Shown piece after piece: positions 20,533-30,768 of a DNA stretch of 64,000 bases. The stretch's first letter is position 1; each line of letters opens with the position of its first letter. The DNA is from Aradus depressus. Lineage: Eukaryota; Arthropoda; Insecta; Hemiptera; Aradidae. Below the pieces are notes generated by a model. It was not told where the DNA came from, ran no database searches, and saw nothing but the letters and a program-made list of their open reading frames with translations. The translations under genes and the position numbers were made by a program. Location: the NCBI GenBank assembly GCA_963662175.1, contig OY759214.1:9796001-9860000 (forward strand). Reading direction: 5' to 3'.

Positions 20533-22929
20533 TAGTGTTTTGTAAAGTAAGGATGTGCATGTGTGTCTGAGTGGTGTATTTCTGTTTATGAGTGGGTAGA
20601 TGAGCCTGAGTCGTGTGTGTGCTTGTTGGAGTTTTATGTTGATATGTAGGCGCCATGTTAGTCTTGTGTCAAGGTGCACTCCAAGATAGCGCACACCCTG
20701 GTCTTTAGGATTCCATGGAATTGGGAGTTGGTCGATTTGCAGCCTTCTGAGGTGTTCTATCGAGAAGCGGCGTAAAGCGAACACCTTCGCCTCCGTCTTC
20801 CCACCGTTCAACTTAAGCTTCCATTTTCCAAACCACTGGCCGATCTCATCCACCTGGATTTGTAGGGAGTCGATGGCCGCTTCCAGATCTATGTTTTGGC
20901 TGAGGATCAACGTGTCGTCAGCGTAAGTCGCCAGGGTTGCAGAGACTGGTTCTGGCATGTCGTGACAGAACAGATCAAACAAGAGTGGACTGAGGATCGC
21001 ACCTTGTGGGACTCCCGCTGATATCTTCTTTCTGGAGCTCAGTGTGTTGTTCACCCTTATTTGGAATGTTCTGTCACGAAGAAAAGAGCTAATGATGTTC
21101 TGGATGTATTGCGGAGGCCAGGTCTGTTTTAATTTGAAGAGCAAGCCCTGGTGCCAGACGGTGTCGAAGGCAGCTGCGACGTCCAAGAAGGCTGCTACTG
21201 TGTACTGCTTCCGCTCAAAGCCCCCCACAATGGTCTCAGCAACTCTCTGTAGCTGATGGACGGCTGAGTGGTTTGATTTAAACCCAAACTGGTGGGCAGG
21301 GATGGTCCCTGCAGTCTCCAGATGACGGAGGAGCCTCTTGTGAATTATTTTCTCAAGAAGTTTTGAGAGGCTATTTAAAAGACTTATTGGTCTATAGCTG
21401 CCTGGATCGTTTTTTGCCTTACCTGGCTTGTGAAATGTTAGAACAACGGCGTTTTTCCAGTCTGCAGGAAAGTAGCCGTGGCGAAGACAGGCGTTGAACA
21501 CACTTGCCAGGTAGGCTATGCTCTTCGGAGGAAGCTTCTTCAGCACCAGGTTGGGGATGATGTCTTCACCGGGGGCCTTCTTGATGTGTAGTCGTGTAAT
21601 GTGGGCGTGTATTTCTGATGGTGTGGTATGCTGAATGGGTGCTTCGACTGTGTGAAGTGTATTTGAGAGGTATGATTCAACTGTGATGAGTGTTTCATGA
21701 TCGTCAGCGTCTGTCGTTGTGAATTTATTTTCCAAATGGGTCGCCAGTAATTCGGTTTTCTCTTTGTCAGTTGTGGCAGTCATTTGTCCGTCAGTTAAGA
21801 TGGGTAGGGGTGTCCTTTGGTTTAGAAGTCGTCGTGTCTCTTTCCATAAGTTGTTGTCGCCCGGAGTCATATCAGTCAAGTATTTTCGATAGTTCGCGAT
21901 TCTGTCTTTGTCAAGTTCCCATCGTATGCGTCGGGTCAGGCGATTCAGTTGTCTTTTCTCAAGGGGATCTCTTGTTCTTTGCCAGTGTTGTCGTAGTGTG
22001 TTCTTTGTACGGATCATATCCATTATGTGTGTTGGTGTCTTGTTGTGGAATAGGTGTCGTTTGTCAGTGAAATGTCGGTATGTTGCTTGCTGTACTGAGG
22101 TATGTATGGTTTGTGTGAACGTCCTAACTGCATTGTCAATGTCGTCCGTCGTGCTATAATGATGGGGGACCCCGAGACAGTTCATTCCGTCTTCAAACGT
22201 GGCCCAGTCGATCTTCCCCATGATCAACCTTGGAAGATATTCCTCCTTCTGTGGCCGTGCTAGGAAGGTGCAGATAACTGGGAGATGGTCTGAGTCTAAG
22301 TCGGTCAGTGTCTCGTGAAACAGGGGCAAGTTAAAGTTGTGTATCAGTCCTATGTCCAGTATGTCGGGTTGGTATGTTCGTTGAGTTGGGTAGAATGTCG
22401 GTTCGTCAGGTGTCGATATTTGTATCCCCAGGTTTTCTGAGATGGATTGTAGTCTAGTCCCGTTGTTATTCTGTCTTCTGCATCCCCATAGCGTGTGTTT
22501 GCTGTTGAGGTCCCCGATCATTATAGTCGGTAGTCCTGTGAAAATATGTTCGAAGTCAGTCTGTACCAGTCTTGTGTTCGGTCGATGGTATGCTGATATG
22601 ATGTTGAGTGTGCCGGAGAGTGTGGTGAGGGTGACTCCAACTGCCTCCAAGTTCTGGAGAGGGGGAATGTTAATATGTGAATGTTTCAGGTGTCGTTTGA
22701 TGAAAATGCCAACACCACCGAAACGTGTCGGTCGGTCCAGTCTATATGAACAGTAGCCAGAGAGTTTGAGTTTGTCTGTCGGTTTGAGGTGGGTCTCAGT
22801 TATGCATGCAATGTCGACATTATATCGTGATAAAAAGTTGGTTAATGACGGTTGCCTTATCTTTAAGCCGTCCGCATTCCAGTTTAATATAGTTAAATTT
22901 TGAAAAGTTCCCAGATTAGGGTTTGCCAT
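20512..22929 (-). CDS. Jockey ORF2: endonuclease-reverse transcriptase, C-terminally truncated
   Basis: This enzyme nicks chromosomal DNA and copies the element RNA onto the nick. Residues 1-220 form an AP-type endonuclease: NWNADG (16-21), E45 in ITETHL, GDLNSKH (139-145) and SDHLPV (213-218). Reverse transcriptase follows: FLDVAAAFD with D583, GVPQGAILSP (639-648) and YADD (669-672). The last element-derived residues are about LLYKTL (794-799); the final few residues and stop come from the CTTCCCC repeat. Comparable jockey proteins run on for a further 100 or so residues. The ATG overlaps the end of ORF1. All visible catalytic residues are intact, but the protein is probably non-functional because of the lost C-terminus. 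Confidence 0.9.
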   Translation of the reverse strand: MANPNLGTFQNLTILNWNADGLKIRQPSLTNFLSRYNVDIACITETHLKPTDKLKLSGYCSYRLDRPTRFGGVGIFIKRHLKHSHINIPPLQNLEAVGVTLTTLSGTLNIISAYHRPNTRLVQTDFEHIFTGLPTIMIGDLNSKHTLWGCRRQNNNGTRLQSISENLGIQISTPDEPTFYPTQRTYQPDILDIGLIHNFNLPLFHETLTDLDSDHLPVICTFLARPQKEEYLPRLIMGKIDWATFEDGMNCLGVPHHYSTTDDIDNAVRTFTQTIHTSVQQATYRHFTDKRHLFHNKTPTHIMDMIRTKNTLRQHWQRTRDPLEKRQLNRLTRRIRWELDKDRIANYRKYLTDMTPGDNNLWKETRRLLNQRTPLPILTDGQMTATTDKEKTELLATHLENKFTTTDADDHETLITVESYLSNTLHTVEAPIQHTTPSEIHAHITRLHIKKAPGEDIIPNLVLKKLPPKSIAYLASVFNACLRHGYFPADWKNAVVLTFHKPGKAKNDPGSYRPISLLNSLSKLLEKIIHKRLLRHLETAGTIPAHQFGFKSNHSAVHQLQRVAETIVGGFERKQYTVAAFLDVAAAFDTVWHQGLLFKLKQTWPPQYIQNIISSFLRDRTFQIRVNNTLSSRKKISAGVPQGAILSPLLFDLFCHDMPEPVSATLATYADDTLILSQNIDLEAAIDSLQIQVDEIGQWFGKWKLKLNGGKTEAKVFALRRFSIEHLRRLQIDQLPIPWNPKDQGVRYLGVHLDTRLTWRLHINIKLQQAHTRLRLIYPLINRNTPLRHTCTSLLYKTLNSMRSF

Positions 22930-24365
22930 GATTCATCGAAAAAAGGTTAGTGAATAAATTGGATAAGAAAGCTTGGATGTGGGGGATGAATGGTTTGATG
23001 AGGTTCATGATGAGTCCAGTCAGGTCAGTCGTTGCCTCAGAGCTAATTCCATTGTTTGCAGTATTAGGTTGCGGTGGTGTTGTCCTACTTCGATTTTTGT
23101 CAAACCAAAAGTTCGTAGGTGGTTTGGGCTCCGGGGAGGTAGGTGCGTATGGTGGTGTATTGGGTGTGTTGGCTGAATGTGCGTGTGTGTGTTGCGGAGG
23201 TTGATTAGTATTAGTGTGAAATGTTTGGCTTGCAGTGGTGCCTGCGGAAGCTGACTGTAGTTGCCGTTTCGGTGGTCGTTTCAGACAGCCTCCAAAGTTG
23301 GCGGTATGGTCGCCCCCACAGTTGGCGCACTTCGGTTTGTCAGTTTTTTGGAAAGGACAAACTTTATAATGGTGATTCCCTGCACACTTAACGCAGGTCG
23401 ACTCAAGGCGGCAGTAGTTCTTGGTGTGCCCGAATTTTTGACAGTTCATGCATTGAGGAACGTGCAGGGACCGGCGTCTTTCCTCCACGTGGATCCGACT
23501 GAAATATAGTTTTGTAAGTGAAAATATGGCTTTTCCCTGATCGTTATTAGTCAGTTCGACTGCGCACAATGGCATGGGCATTTTGTCTCTATTGTGCAAC
23601 CTGGTGACCGAAATAACTGGGTAGTGAGGGAGCAATTCATTTTTGACGTCTTCTTCACTGAACGCGTATGGCACACCTCGGAGAATCACCGATACATTTT
23701 TAGTTTCTGGATTAACATAAGTATAATAGTTAATTTTATGCGTATCGTAGAATTTTGTCAGGGCCCTAAAATCGTCTGACGAGGTCGCTTGAATTTTAAT
23801 TTTTTCTTTTAGGCATTGTTTGGTTTCAAACGGTGATGTAGCCACCTTTAATATGTCAGCTGTTATTTCTTTTAGGTTATTGTAACCTACAATAAAAATT
23901 GGAGGTATTTTAATTTTTTTACTATTTTCGGAATTTGAATCGGCCGTTTGGGGCTTGGAAGTGTCTAAATTGGTTAGAGCGGAATACCTGTTAGAAACTA
24001 TGACTGGTGAGTTGTAAGATTTATACCTCTTGGTGACGGCGAGGTGTGAGGCGGGTGTCTGCTGGTCAGGCTGGTCTAGGGTCCTCTTCTTGCCGCTAAG
24101 GCCTGGATGGTCAACGGCCATCGATGCTGTGGCCAGGGGCTGGTGTGGTACCTGTTTGATGTTACTTGGCTGGCTGTGGCTGGCCGTGGGCACTGGTGCA
24201 CTCTCTTCAACCCAGGAAGAGCGCGCCCCGCTGCAACTCATTCCGTTTGGTGAAAAGGTCCTCTCCCTGATACTTTTCACTGTTTCACGTTTTTACAAAC
24301 ACAGTAAAAACCGCACTATTAATTATTTTTTTGAAGAGCAATTTTATAACACAATTTTTGTTTAA
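20533..24365 (-). mobile_element. Jockey-clade LINE, 3'-truncated
   Basis: The element holds a gag-like ORF1 and a long ORF2 overlapping by 14 nt, both open. Its downstream end is missing: pol stops inside the thumb region and no 3' UTR or poly(A) follows. The left side joins directly to a CTTCCCC repeat. The 5' UTR extends upstream of 24280 for an uncertain distance. No target duplication is visible. Loss of the 3' end is unusual, since target-primed reverse transcription normally loses the 5' end. Confidence 0.85.
22916..24280 (-). CDS. Jockey ORF1: gag-like nucleic-acid-binding protein
   Basis: The 454-residue protein probably coats the element RNA. It has a low-complexity N-terminus, a central region (about 120-270) of the type found in jockey gag proteins, then three Cys knuckles: C277-C290 (CMNCQKFGHTKNYC), C296-C308 and C318-C332. 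A Pro/Thr/His-rich stretch and a hydrophobic tail follow. The frame is fully open. Its stop lies inside the start of ORF2 (14-nt overlap), suggesting translational coupling or reinitiation. Confidence 0.9.
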   Translation of the reverse strand: MKSIRERTFSPNGMSCSGARSSWVEESAPVPTASHSQPSNIKQVPHQPLATASMAVDHPGLSGKKRTLDQPDQQTPASHLAVTKRYKSYNSPVIVSNRYSALTNLDTSKPQTADSNSENSKKIKIPPIFIVGYNNLKEITADILKVATSPFETKQCLKEKIKIQATSSDDFRALTKFYDTHKINYYTYVNPETKNVSVILRGVPYAFSEEDVKNELLPHYPVISVTRLHNRDKMPMPLCAVELTNNDQGKAIFSLTKLYFSRIHVEERRRSLHVPQCMNCQKFGHTKNYCRLESTCVKCAGNHHYKVCPFQKTDKPKCANCGGDHTANFGGCLKRPPKRQLQSASAGTTASQTFHTNTNQPPQHTHAHSANTPNTPPYAPTSPEPKPPTNFWFDKNRSRTTPPQPNTANNGISSEATTDLTGLIMNLIKPFIPHIQAFLSNLFTNLFSMNHGKP

Positions 24366-24773
24366 CGTGAACAGCTGATCTCAGGAAAAAATCTAAAATA
24401 GTGGGTTTCGAGATGTCTTTTCATTCACGATTTTCGTCTATTTTGGAAACCGTTTAGTTTAAGAACACTGGTTTGTCCGTTCCCTAGATTAAAAAGCTCA
24501 TTAATGAAATGTAGCCTCTTTGGCTCTGTATTCCCCCCTCCCCCCCTCAGTAAAATTTCTATCGAACTCCAAAACTTCCCTCTGAATCCGCGCCTGTAGA
24601 GGCTTTTATTTTGAAATATAAAGAATATAAATGCAAATATCCAAACAATATTCTTTAAAAGAAAAAAAAAAGCTCGGCCTAGAAGCATTGAAACGTGATG
24701 CATATTTAATAGAAGAGCTTTCCATAAAACCTATTTAAAAAGTATTATTTTTTCACTATTTTCAACCAAAGCC
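24366..24773. other. No gene; possible hAT-like end
   Basis: At 24535-24596 the minus strand reads CAGGCGCGGATTCAGAGGG followed further in by a G-run (GAGGGGGGGAGGGGGG). This is the style of a hAT terminus with a G-run. No matching second end was found. Confidence 0.3.
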
Positions 24774-25030
24774 CAAAAACGTGTCTAACTTTCAACGAGT
24801 ACAGTTGTGTTAAGGTTAGAAAAAACAAAACAAAATTTTTTTTTTTTTTTTTTTTTTTTCATTCTAAATAATTTTCAAATATTTTACTAGTTCAATTTAA
24901 ATTTGGAGTTCAGTTGGTTCTTTCGTTAGTTTGTGTTCTTATATCTTCATTCCTTTAAAATCATTTATTCTTATCATTAATTTCCTTTAAATCTTCAACT
25001 TTTTCGTAAGTATTATTTAGTGAGTTAGGG

Positions 25031-26449
25031 ATGAACGCTTCAAGCGGGGGTGAGGAGCCCCCGGGGAGTAGTGGTGAAGTGGACGATGGTCCATTAATGG
25101 AGCAGGAGGCAGCAGGAGGAGCAGGGATGGACTTGAGCCCGGGCCCGGTAGCTCCCAAGGCGGGGGGCAAGAGGCAGGCCGCAGAGGATATCCACAGGGG
25201 CTCGGCCAAGGTTCTCGTGAGCCAGCGAGTGGTCGAGTCTTCCAGCAGCGCAGCGGACCAATTACAGGTTGCCAATAAAATATCTAAATTACAATCAGGT
25301 AAGTTTAAGGACACTGATGTTGGTCCTTTCTGTGTTTATGTGGAAGGTTTGCAGGGAACTCTAGGTTCCATTCACCCGATGGGTTTTGGAAAGTGGATGT
25401 TCTCCAATAACTTTAAATATGTGAAAGACATCTCAAATATAGCGGTGGCAGGGAAAAATAGGTTCCGTGTAACCTTCAGTTCATCTGTGGCCGCTAATAG
25501 TTTTATAACGTGGGAATTTTTGAAGGAAAAACATGCATATGCGTTCATTCCGCGCCATTTAATTAATAAGAGGGGTGTCATTCGCGGGGTGGACACTTCC
25601 TTGGATGATGATGAAATTTTGCAGGTTGTGAAATCCCCATCAAAAATAGTGGAAATTAAACGAATGACAAGAGGCAAGAAAGAGGATCCGTCTCAGCGCA
25701 TTAAACTAGGTACATGCGTTCTAACATTCGACAGCCAAAGACTGCCAGAATACGTTTATATCTACGGAGCTAGGTGTCCGGTGGCCCCCTACGTGCCCCC
25801 CCTTCTTCAGTGTTATTCATGTCTGAACTTTGGTCATGTCAAGGCGCAGTGCCGAGGCTCTGTGCGATGCGAGATCTGTGGGGACAAGCATGCCTCCTCC
25901 GAATGTACCTTCACCCTCCCCGTCTGTGTCCATTGCAAAGGTCCCCATAAGGCCACCTATCGGGAGTGTCCCGTCTATGTCGCAAACCTCGAAAAGAAAA
26001 AACAGTCTGTTATTTCCACAACCCTCTATTCGACCGTTACTAAAAATAAATTTAACCTATTAGAAAATATGTCGGAATTTCCTGTCTTGGACAGTAATTC
26101 AAATAGTTCCCCCGAAAACAAAAATAATACTGTTAATATGCTTAGCAAAAAAACTAAAATTAAAGTGAGACGATTTTCCCCTTACGCTGCACCTAAAGGC
26201 TCGCAGTGGCCTGTCCTTTCGACCCCTTCCTTACCTCTCCAGCCGATCGAGTCCAACCCTCAGGCGGCCTCCTTCATGGAGAGGTTCGTGGAATCTCTGT
26301 CTAACCTAATTAGTAAGATCCAGAACTCCTCACTGTCCAAGGACCAGATCGTTGAGTTGCTGGCAATGACCCTGCACAATTTGGTAAGCGACGGTTCAGA
26401 AAATGTGGAAAAATTTAAAGTAAATGATGATAGGTCCGTATCCAATTAA
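25031..26449 (+). CDS. I-group LINE ORF1: gag-like protein with three zinc knuckles
   Basis: This 472-residue protein is expected to bind the element RNA and form the transposition particle. The N-terminal 90 residues are low-complexity (Gly/Ser/Glu). Residues 95-250 form a folded RNA-recognition-like region. Three knuckles follow: C261-C274 (CYSCLNFGHVKAQC), C280-C292 and C299-C313. The C-terminal third is Asn/Ser/Lys-rich with a short amphipathic segment near 420-450. The ATG at 25031 is the first long-frame start after the 5' region. A 275-nt gap separates it from ORF2. Confidence 0.9.
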   Translation: MNASSGGEEPPGSSGEVDDGPLMEQEAAGGAGMDLSPGPVAPKAGGKRQAAEDIHRGSAKVLVSQRVVESSSSAADQLQVANKISKLQSGKFKDTDVGPFCVYVEGLQGTLGSIHPMGFGKWMFSNNFKYVKDISNIAVAGKNRFRVTFSSSVAANSFITWEFLKEKHAYAFIPRHLINKRGVIRGVDTSLDDDEILQVVKSPSKIVEIKRMTRGKKEDPSQRIKLGTCVLTFDSQRLPEYVYIYGARCPVAPYVPPLLQCYSCLNFGHVKAQCRGSVRCEICGDKHASSECTFTLPVCVHCKGPHKATYRECPVYVANLEKKKQSVISTTLYSTVTKNKFNLLENMSEFPVLDSNSNSSPENKNNTVNMLSKKTKIKVRRFSPYAAPKGSQWPVLSTPSLPLQPIESNPQAASFMERFVESLSNLISKIQNSSLSKDQIVELLAMTLHNLVSDGSENVEKFKVNDDRSVSN

Positions 26450-26724
26450 TTTAATGAGTTCATTTCCAAAATCGTTTCAAGGAATGCTCAATTCACTGAA
26501 GCCTCTTTTCTTATTTGTAAATAATAATTCAATTTCCTGCGTTTATGGTTTTAGTTGTGAATTCCCTCTGGTTCTCGTGTTTACGTGCGCCTTTTTGGGT
26601 GTACTTACATACAAATCCATTTACATACTATTTAATAGAATTCCCATTCTTTGCATACTTCCATATTTAGTCTGTTCTCTTCTCAGTCCAGTTGGGCGAT
26701 TTAATAAAAAATTAAATATTTATT

Positions 26725-29700
26725 ATGGACAGAACTCTTAAGCTCCTTCAATGGAACGCTCGTTCTGCTGTAGCCAACAAAGCCAGTTTGGAGTGGATGT
26801 TGCACAAGCACGGTATCGACGTGGCCCTTGTGTCTGAGACGTGGTTCAGGCCAGGAGTGTATGTCGGGTTCCCGGGGTACAATGTGCTGAGAGAGGACAG
26901 GGCAGACGCCAGGTCCGGGGTAGCGCTCCTCATTAGGAGTAGCATCCCCTACACCCAGATCACCAATTTTTACAAGGTAAGGAATGTGCTGATGGTAGGA
27001 GCGGAGATTAGGTTAGTTTCCAATTCTGCCATCAGTATCATCTCTATTTACAATGAGCCCAACAACCAAGTGGCAGAGGCAGACTGGGACCGGTTGTTGC
27101 GAGGCATTCCAAAACCTACCTTGGTTGGAGGTGATTTCAATTCTCACCACTATTCTTGGGGTTGCGATAGATGTGACAAGAAGGGCAAAAATCTTTTAGC
27201 GGCTGTTGAAAACAGCAATATGATAGTTGTTAATGATGGCAGCCCTACTTATGTTAATAACGTTGCCCAGAAATGCAACTCGGCGGTGGATGTCACTTTT
27301 TGTTCTTCAGGTTTGGCCAGTAAAGTGGATTGGGAGACATTGTCTGACCCTCACGGCTCTAACCACCTCCCCATTGTAATCACTTTAAATAATATTTCTA
27401 TTAACAAAATCCTCGTCACACCCTTTCGAAGGTGGAACATTAGAAAAGCTGATTGGGAAAAATTTAGTTATTCCATGAATGATAAATTCAGGAGTTCAGA
27501 CAGTAATCTAAATGAAGGGTATGACCATTGCATTAACGTTATAAATGAAGCAGCTGCAGAAGCAATCCCGAAATTTAGAAAATATATAAATCCCAAATTT
27601 AATCGTCCCTGGTGGAATGAAAACCTCAGCGATTTGTTAAACAAAAGGAAAGCCAACTTCAATAATTATAAAAAGAATTCGGATTTGGGGAATCTCATGA
27701 AATATAAACGAGCGGATGCGGAATTTAAGAAGGCGGTAAAAGAAAGTAAAATTAATAGTTGGCGCGAATTTTGTGGTAGTTTGAACAGATGTACGCCTGT
27801 AAAAGAAATTTGGGACAAAATAAAAAAACTATCAAACAGGAAGAAAAGTAATAAGCCCCCTTTAGAGACGGGAGAGTGGTGTGTGGACTTCATGGAACGT
27901 TTGGCCCCTCCCTTCGTTCCGGCATGGGTGGGAGCAATGGACAGGATATCAGAGAGACACTTCCTAACAGACAGGTTCGAACTGGCCGAACTGAACATGG
28001 CGATCAAATCCAACAGTAAGAATACGGCTCCAGGGATGGACGGGATCCATTATGACATGATCAGGAATTTGCTGGTCACAACCAAACTCCACCTGTTGAA
28101 GGCATTTAATGAGATCTGGCTTTCTGGGGTCTTCCCGGAGGATTGGAAGGATTATTTGGTTATCCCATTGCTAAAACCGGGTAGATCGCACAGTGATGGA
28201 GCTTCATACAGACCGATAGCCCTGTCATCTTGCATGTTGAAGACCTTCGAAAGAATGGTGAAGAACAGGCTTGAGTGGTGGCTGGAGTCGCAGGACAAGA
28301 TCCCATCTTACCAGTTCGGGTTTCGGAAGGGCAGGTCCACTTATGACAGTTTAGCATCCCTCACCTTAGATATCCACACTGGGTTTACTAATCGTCATCA
28401 GACATTGGGACTGTTCCTGGATCTCACAGGGGCCTATGACTCTGTTCAACTTCCTGTTCTAGCGAACAAGATGCTAAATTTGGACTTGCCAGCCAGTTTT
28501 ACTCACAGGATCATTAACTTACTCTCGAATAGACGCCTTCATCTATGGATAAACAGCTCACTGCATAGTTCCAGGGTTACAAATCTGGGTTTGGCGCAGG
28601 GGGGAATTCTCTCTCCACTTCTATTCGTTATCTACTCCTTGGATTTGTGTCGATGTATTCCTCGCAACATAAGTATATTGCAGTATGCAGATGATATCTG
28701 CCTGTATACCCAACACAAGACCGTGGATTCTTGCAAGGCAGGCTTGAACCAGGCCGTAACATCGCTGCTCCCGTGGCTGGTCGACAATGGTCTCAGCATC
28801 TCTCAGTCAAAATCTGCCGTTTGTCCTTTCTCGCGACAACATAGGTTCCCACTCGGGGAGAATTTAGCTTTAGGGGGATTGGTCTTCCCTTGCGTGGCCA
28901 AGGTTAAATTCTTAGGCTTGGTTCTAGACCGGAAGTTAAACTGGAACAGCCATATCTCCTCCATAATCCAGAAAGTAGAAAAATATATTAATATCCTTAG
29001 ACTAATAACAAACAGAAATTGGGGGGCAGATCCTAATATTGCATTACTATTTTATAGAAACGTAATTAGGGCAGTTGTGGACTACGGCTCAGTGTTCTAT
29101 GGTGAAGCGGCCAAGACCAGTCTACATGGGCTGGATGTCCTTCACAACAAATGTCTGCGTCTGGCACTGGGCTTCCTGAACAGCACACCTGTAGATGTGG
29201 TACTGTGTGAGGCGGGGGAGATGCCGCTAGACCTTAGAAGGAGAATGTTGGCTGGCAGGTACCTCTGCAAGTTACTGGCCTCCGATAGTCCTGTCTATAG
29301 CAAAGTTCGGCAACTAACTGTACTTAACCTCACCTCATCTTACTGGGTTAGAAAGAATTATTATCCTCTTTTGCTTGATAGTTTCCCGGAATACGCTAAG
29401 TTTGCCCCTTTCGTATACAGTTCTCACATTCTACCAAATTTCAATATTAATTTTCGTCATCTTCTTCATCACATTAATATAACATACTTACCGGATCTCT
29501 CTGGTGTCCCTCCTTCCATGGTTAATGCGGTGTTCCAAGGGATCAAAAGGAAATGGTGGTCGTCATATGTACCAATATTTACAGACGGATCAAAAACGAC
29601 GAATGGTACAGGTTGCGCCTTTCTTGATGACGACAAAAATTTCAGTCGGAGTTTCAAACTTCCGAAATTTGCTTCTAGTTACACTGCTGAATTAGTAGCA

Positions 29701-30432
29701 ATAAATGAAGCTTTGAAGTATGTCTCCCTACTCGATAGTGAACACTTTCTTTTAGTTACAGATTCATTGAGTGCCCTAACTAAGTTAAATTCCTGTTGCA
29801 CAAACAAGTTATCTATCTATGATAACATAATAGCCGACATACTAGAAAACTATGCCGTGGTTATTGGCCAAAAGAAAAAAGTTGTGTTAATGTGGGTGAA
29901 AGCTCACGCGGGAATTAAAGGCAACGAGAGGGTGGACGGATTGGCAAAACTGGCGGTGGAGAGGGGGGAGCCTATAGGCAACATCCCGGCTAGCGATCTG
30001 AAGGAGGGTATCCTGACCTCCGTTCTGACAATGTGGCAGGACAGGTACCAGGCCTCTCGCAAAGGCAATTTCTTTAAGTCGATTCAACCCCATGTAGGAA
30101 CCAGACCGTGGTTTAGAGACAAAGCAACATCTAAATTTGAGTGTAAGACCATATGCCGTTTAAGAAGCAACCACGGACTGTGCAATGCCTACCTGAATAG
30201 GATTGGTCTGAGTGAGAGTTCTAGCTGCCGCCACTGCGGGGGCTACGAGGATCTGGAGCATATAGTGATGCAGTGTCCACATTACAGTGCAGAAAGAGAT
30301 CTCCTTATGGAGAACCTAGAGAGAACAGTTGCAGCTCCTCGAACATACCTGGCTATTTTATCTGCTTGCAACAGCCCTCTTGTCAGAGAGGCGCTGTTAG
30401 CTTTTTTAAATTATGCTGGCCGCAGGGTCTGA
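26725..30432 (+). CDS. I-group LINE ORF2: endonuclease, reverse transcriptase and RNase H
   Basis: The 1235-residue polyprotein contains all enzymes for target-primed reverse transcription. AP endonuclease: QWNARS (9-14), E38 in SETW, GDFNSHH (136-142), D190. The usual SDH motif reads SNH (212-214). Reverse transcriptase: FLDLTGAYD with D566, LAQGGILSP (623-631) instead of the common PQG, and YADD (654-657). RNase H: D954 in FTDGSK, E989 in YTAEL, D1013 in VTDSLS, and the HAGIKGNERVD motif ending at D1071. A C-terminal finger has C1168, C1171, H1179 and C1184. No stop or frameshift is present. Expected length for the group is 1,000-1,250 residues. Confidence 0.93.
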   Translation: MDRTLKLLQWNARSAVANKASLEWMLHKHGIDVALVSETWFRPGVYVGFPGYNVLREDRADARSGVALLIRSSIPYTQITNFYKVRNVLMVGAEIRLVSNSAISIISIYNEPNNQVAEADWDRLLRGIPKPTLVGGDFNSHHYSWGCDRCDKKGKNLLAAVENSNMIVVNDGSPTYVNNVAQKCNSAVDVTFCSSGLASKVDWETLSDPHGSNHLPIVITLNNISINKILVTPFRRWNIRKADWEKFSYSMNDKFRSSDSNLNEGYDHCINVINEAAAEAIPKFRKYINPKFNRPWWNENLSDLLNKRKANFNNYKKNSDLGNLMKYKRADAEFKKAVKESKINSWREFCGSLNRCTPVKEIWDKIKKLSNRKKSNKPPLETGEWCVDFMERLAPPFVPAWVGAMDRISERHFLTDRFELAELNMAIKSNSKNTAPGMDGIHYDMIRNLLVTTKLHLLKAFNEIWLSGVFPEDWKDYLVIPLLKPGRSHSDGASYRPIALSSCMLKTFERMVKNRLEWWLESQDKIPSYQFGFRKGRSTYDSLASLTLDIHTGFTNRHQTLGLFLDLTGAYDSVQLPVLANKMLNLDLPASFTHRIINLLSNRRLHLWINSSLHSSRVTNLGLAQGGILSPLLFVIYSLDLCRCIPRNISILQYADDICLYTQHKTVDSCKAGLNQAVTSLLPWLVDNGLSISQSKSAVCPFSRQHRFPLGENLALGGLVFPCVAKVKFLGLVLDRKLNWNSHISSIIQKVEKYINILRLITNRNWGADPNIALLFYRNVIRAVVDYGSVFYGEAAKTSLHGLDVLHNKCLRLALGFLNSTPVDVVLCEAGEMPLDLRRRMLAGRYLCKLLASDSPVYSKVRQLTVLNLTSSYWVRKNYYPLLLDSFPEYAKFAPFVYSSHILPNFNINFRHLLHHINITYLPDLSGVPPSMVNAVFQGIKRKWWSSYVPIFTDGSKTTNGTGCAFLDDDKNFSRSFKLPKFASSYTAELVAINEALKYVSLLDSEHFLLVTDSLSALTKLNSCCTNKLSIYDNIIADILENYAVVIGQKKKVVLMWVKAHAGIKGNERVDGLAKLAVERGEPIGNIPASDLKEGILTSVLTMWQDRYQASRKGNFFKSIQPHVGTRPWFRDKATSKFECKTICRLRSNHGLCNAYLNRIGLSESSSCRHCGGYEDLEHIVMQCPHYSAERDLLMENLERTVAAPRTYLAILSACNSPLVREALLAFLNYAGRRV

Positions 30433-30611
30433 ACTTCGTATATATTCATATGTCACTAGCTATTTATATGTTTTTGCCGCCCTTCAGTCTACCGTGCGCC
30501 GGTTGGCTGCGCGGTGGGTGGGTTGGGGTGCCGGCATCGGCTGGGGCTTCTCGGGGTTTCGAGTCGGTCGGGCACACATGGAGAACGGTGTACTGTATTG
30601 GTAACAACGGT

Positions 30612-30768
30612 ATGAGTGATGGTCACTGGCGCGGGATTAAGTTCCCTCAAAACCTGAATCAGTGTATGAGAGATGGTCACTGGCGCGGGATTAAGTTCCC
30701 TCAAAACTTGAATCAGTGTATGAGTGATGGTCACTGGCGCGGGATTAAGTTCCCTCAAAACCTGAATG
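30612..30768 (+). repeat. Three 54-bp tandem repeats in the LINE 3' UTR
   Basis: Units start at 30612, 30666 and 30720, each beginning ATGAGWGATGGTCACTGGC and containing GGGATTAAGTTCCCTCAAAA. The units differ at only a few positions. The length is a multiple of three, so an open frame passes through, but I regard it as non-coding 3' UTR. Confidence 0.9.

Noticed and set aside
20512..20545. Natural C-terminus of the jockey ORF2
   Set aside because: The last residues and the stop are encoded by the CTTCCCC repeat, so the end is a truncation.
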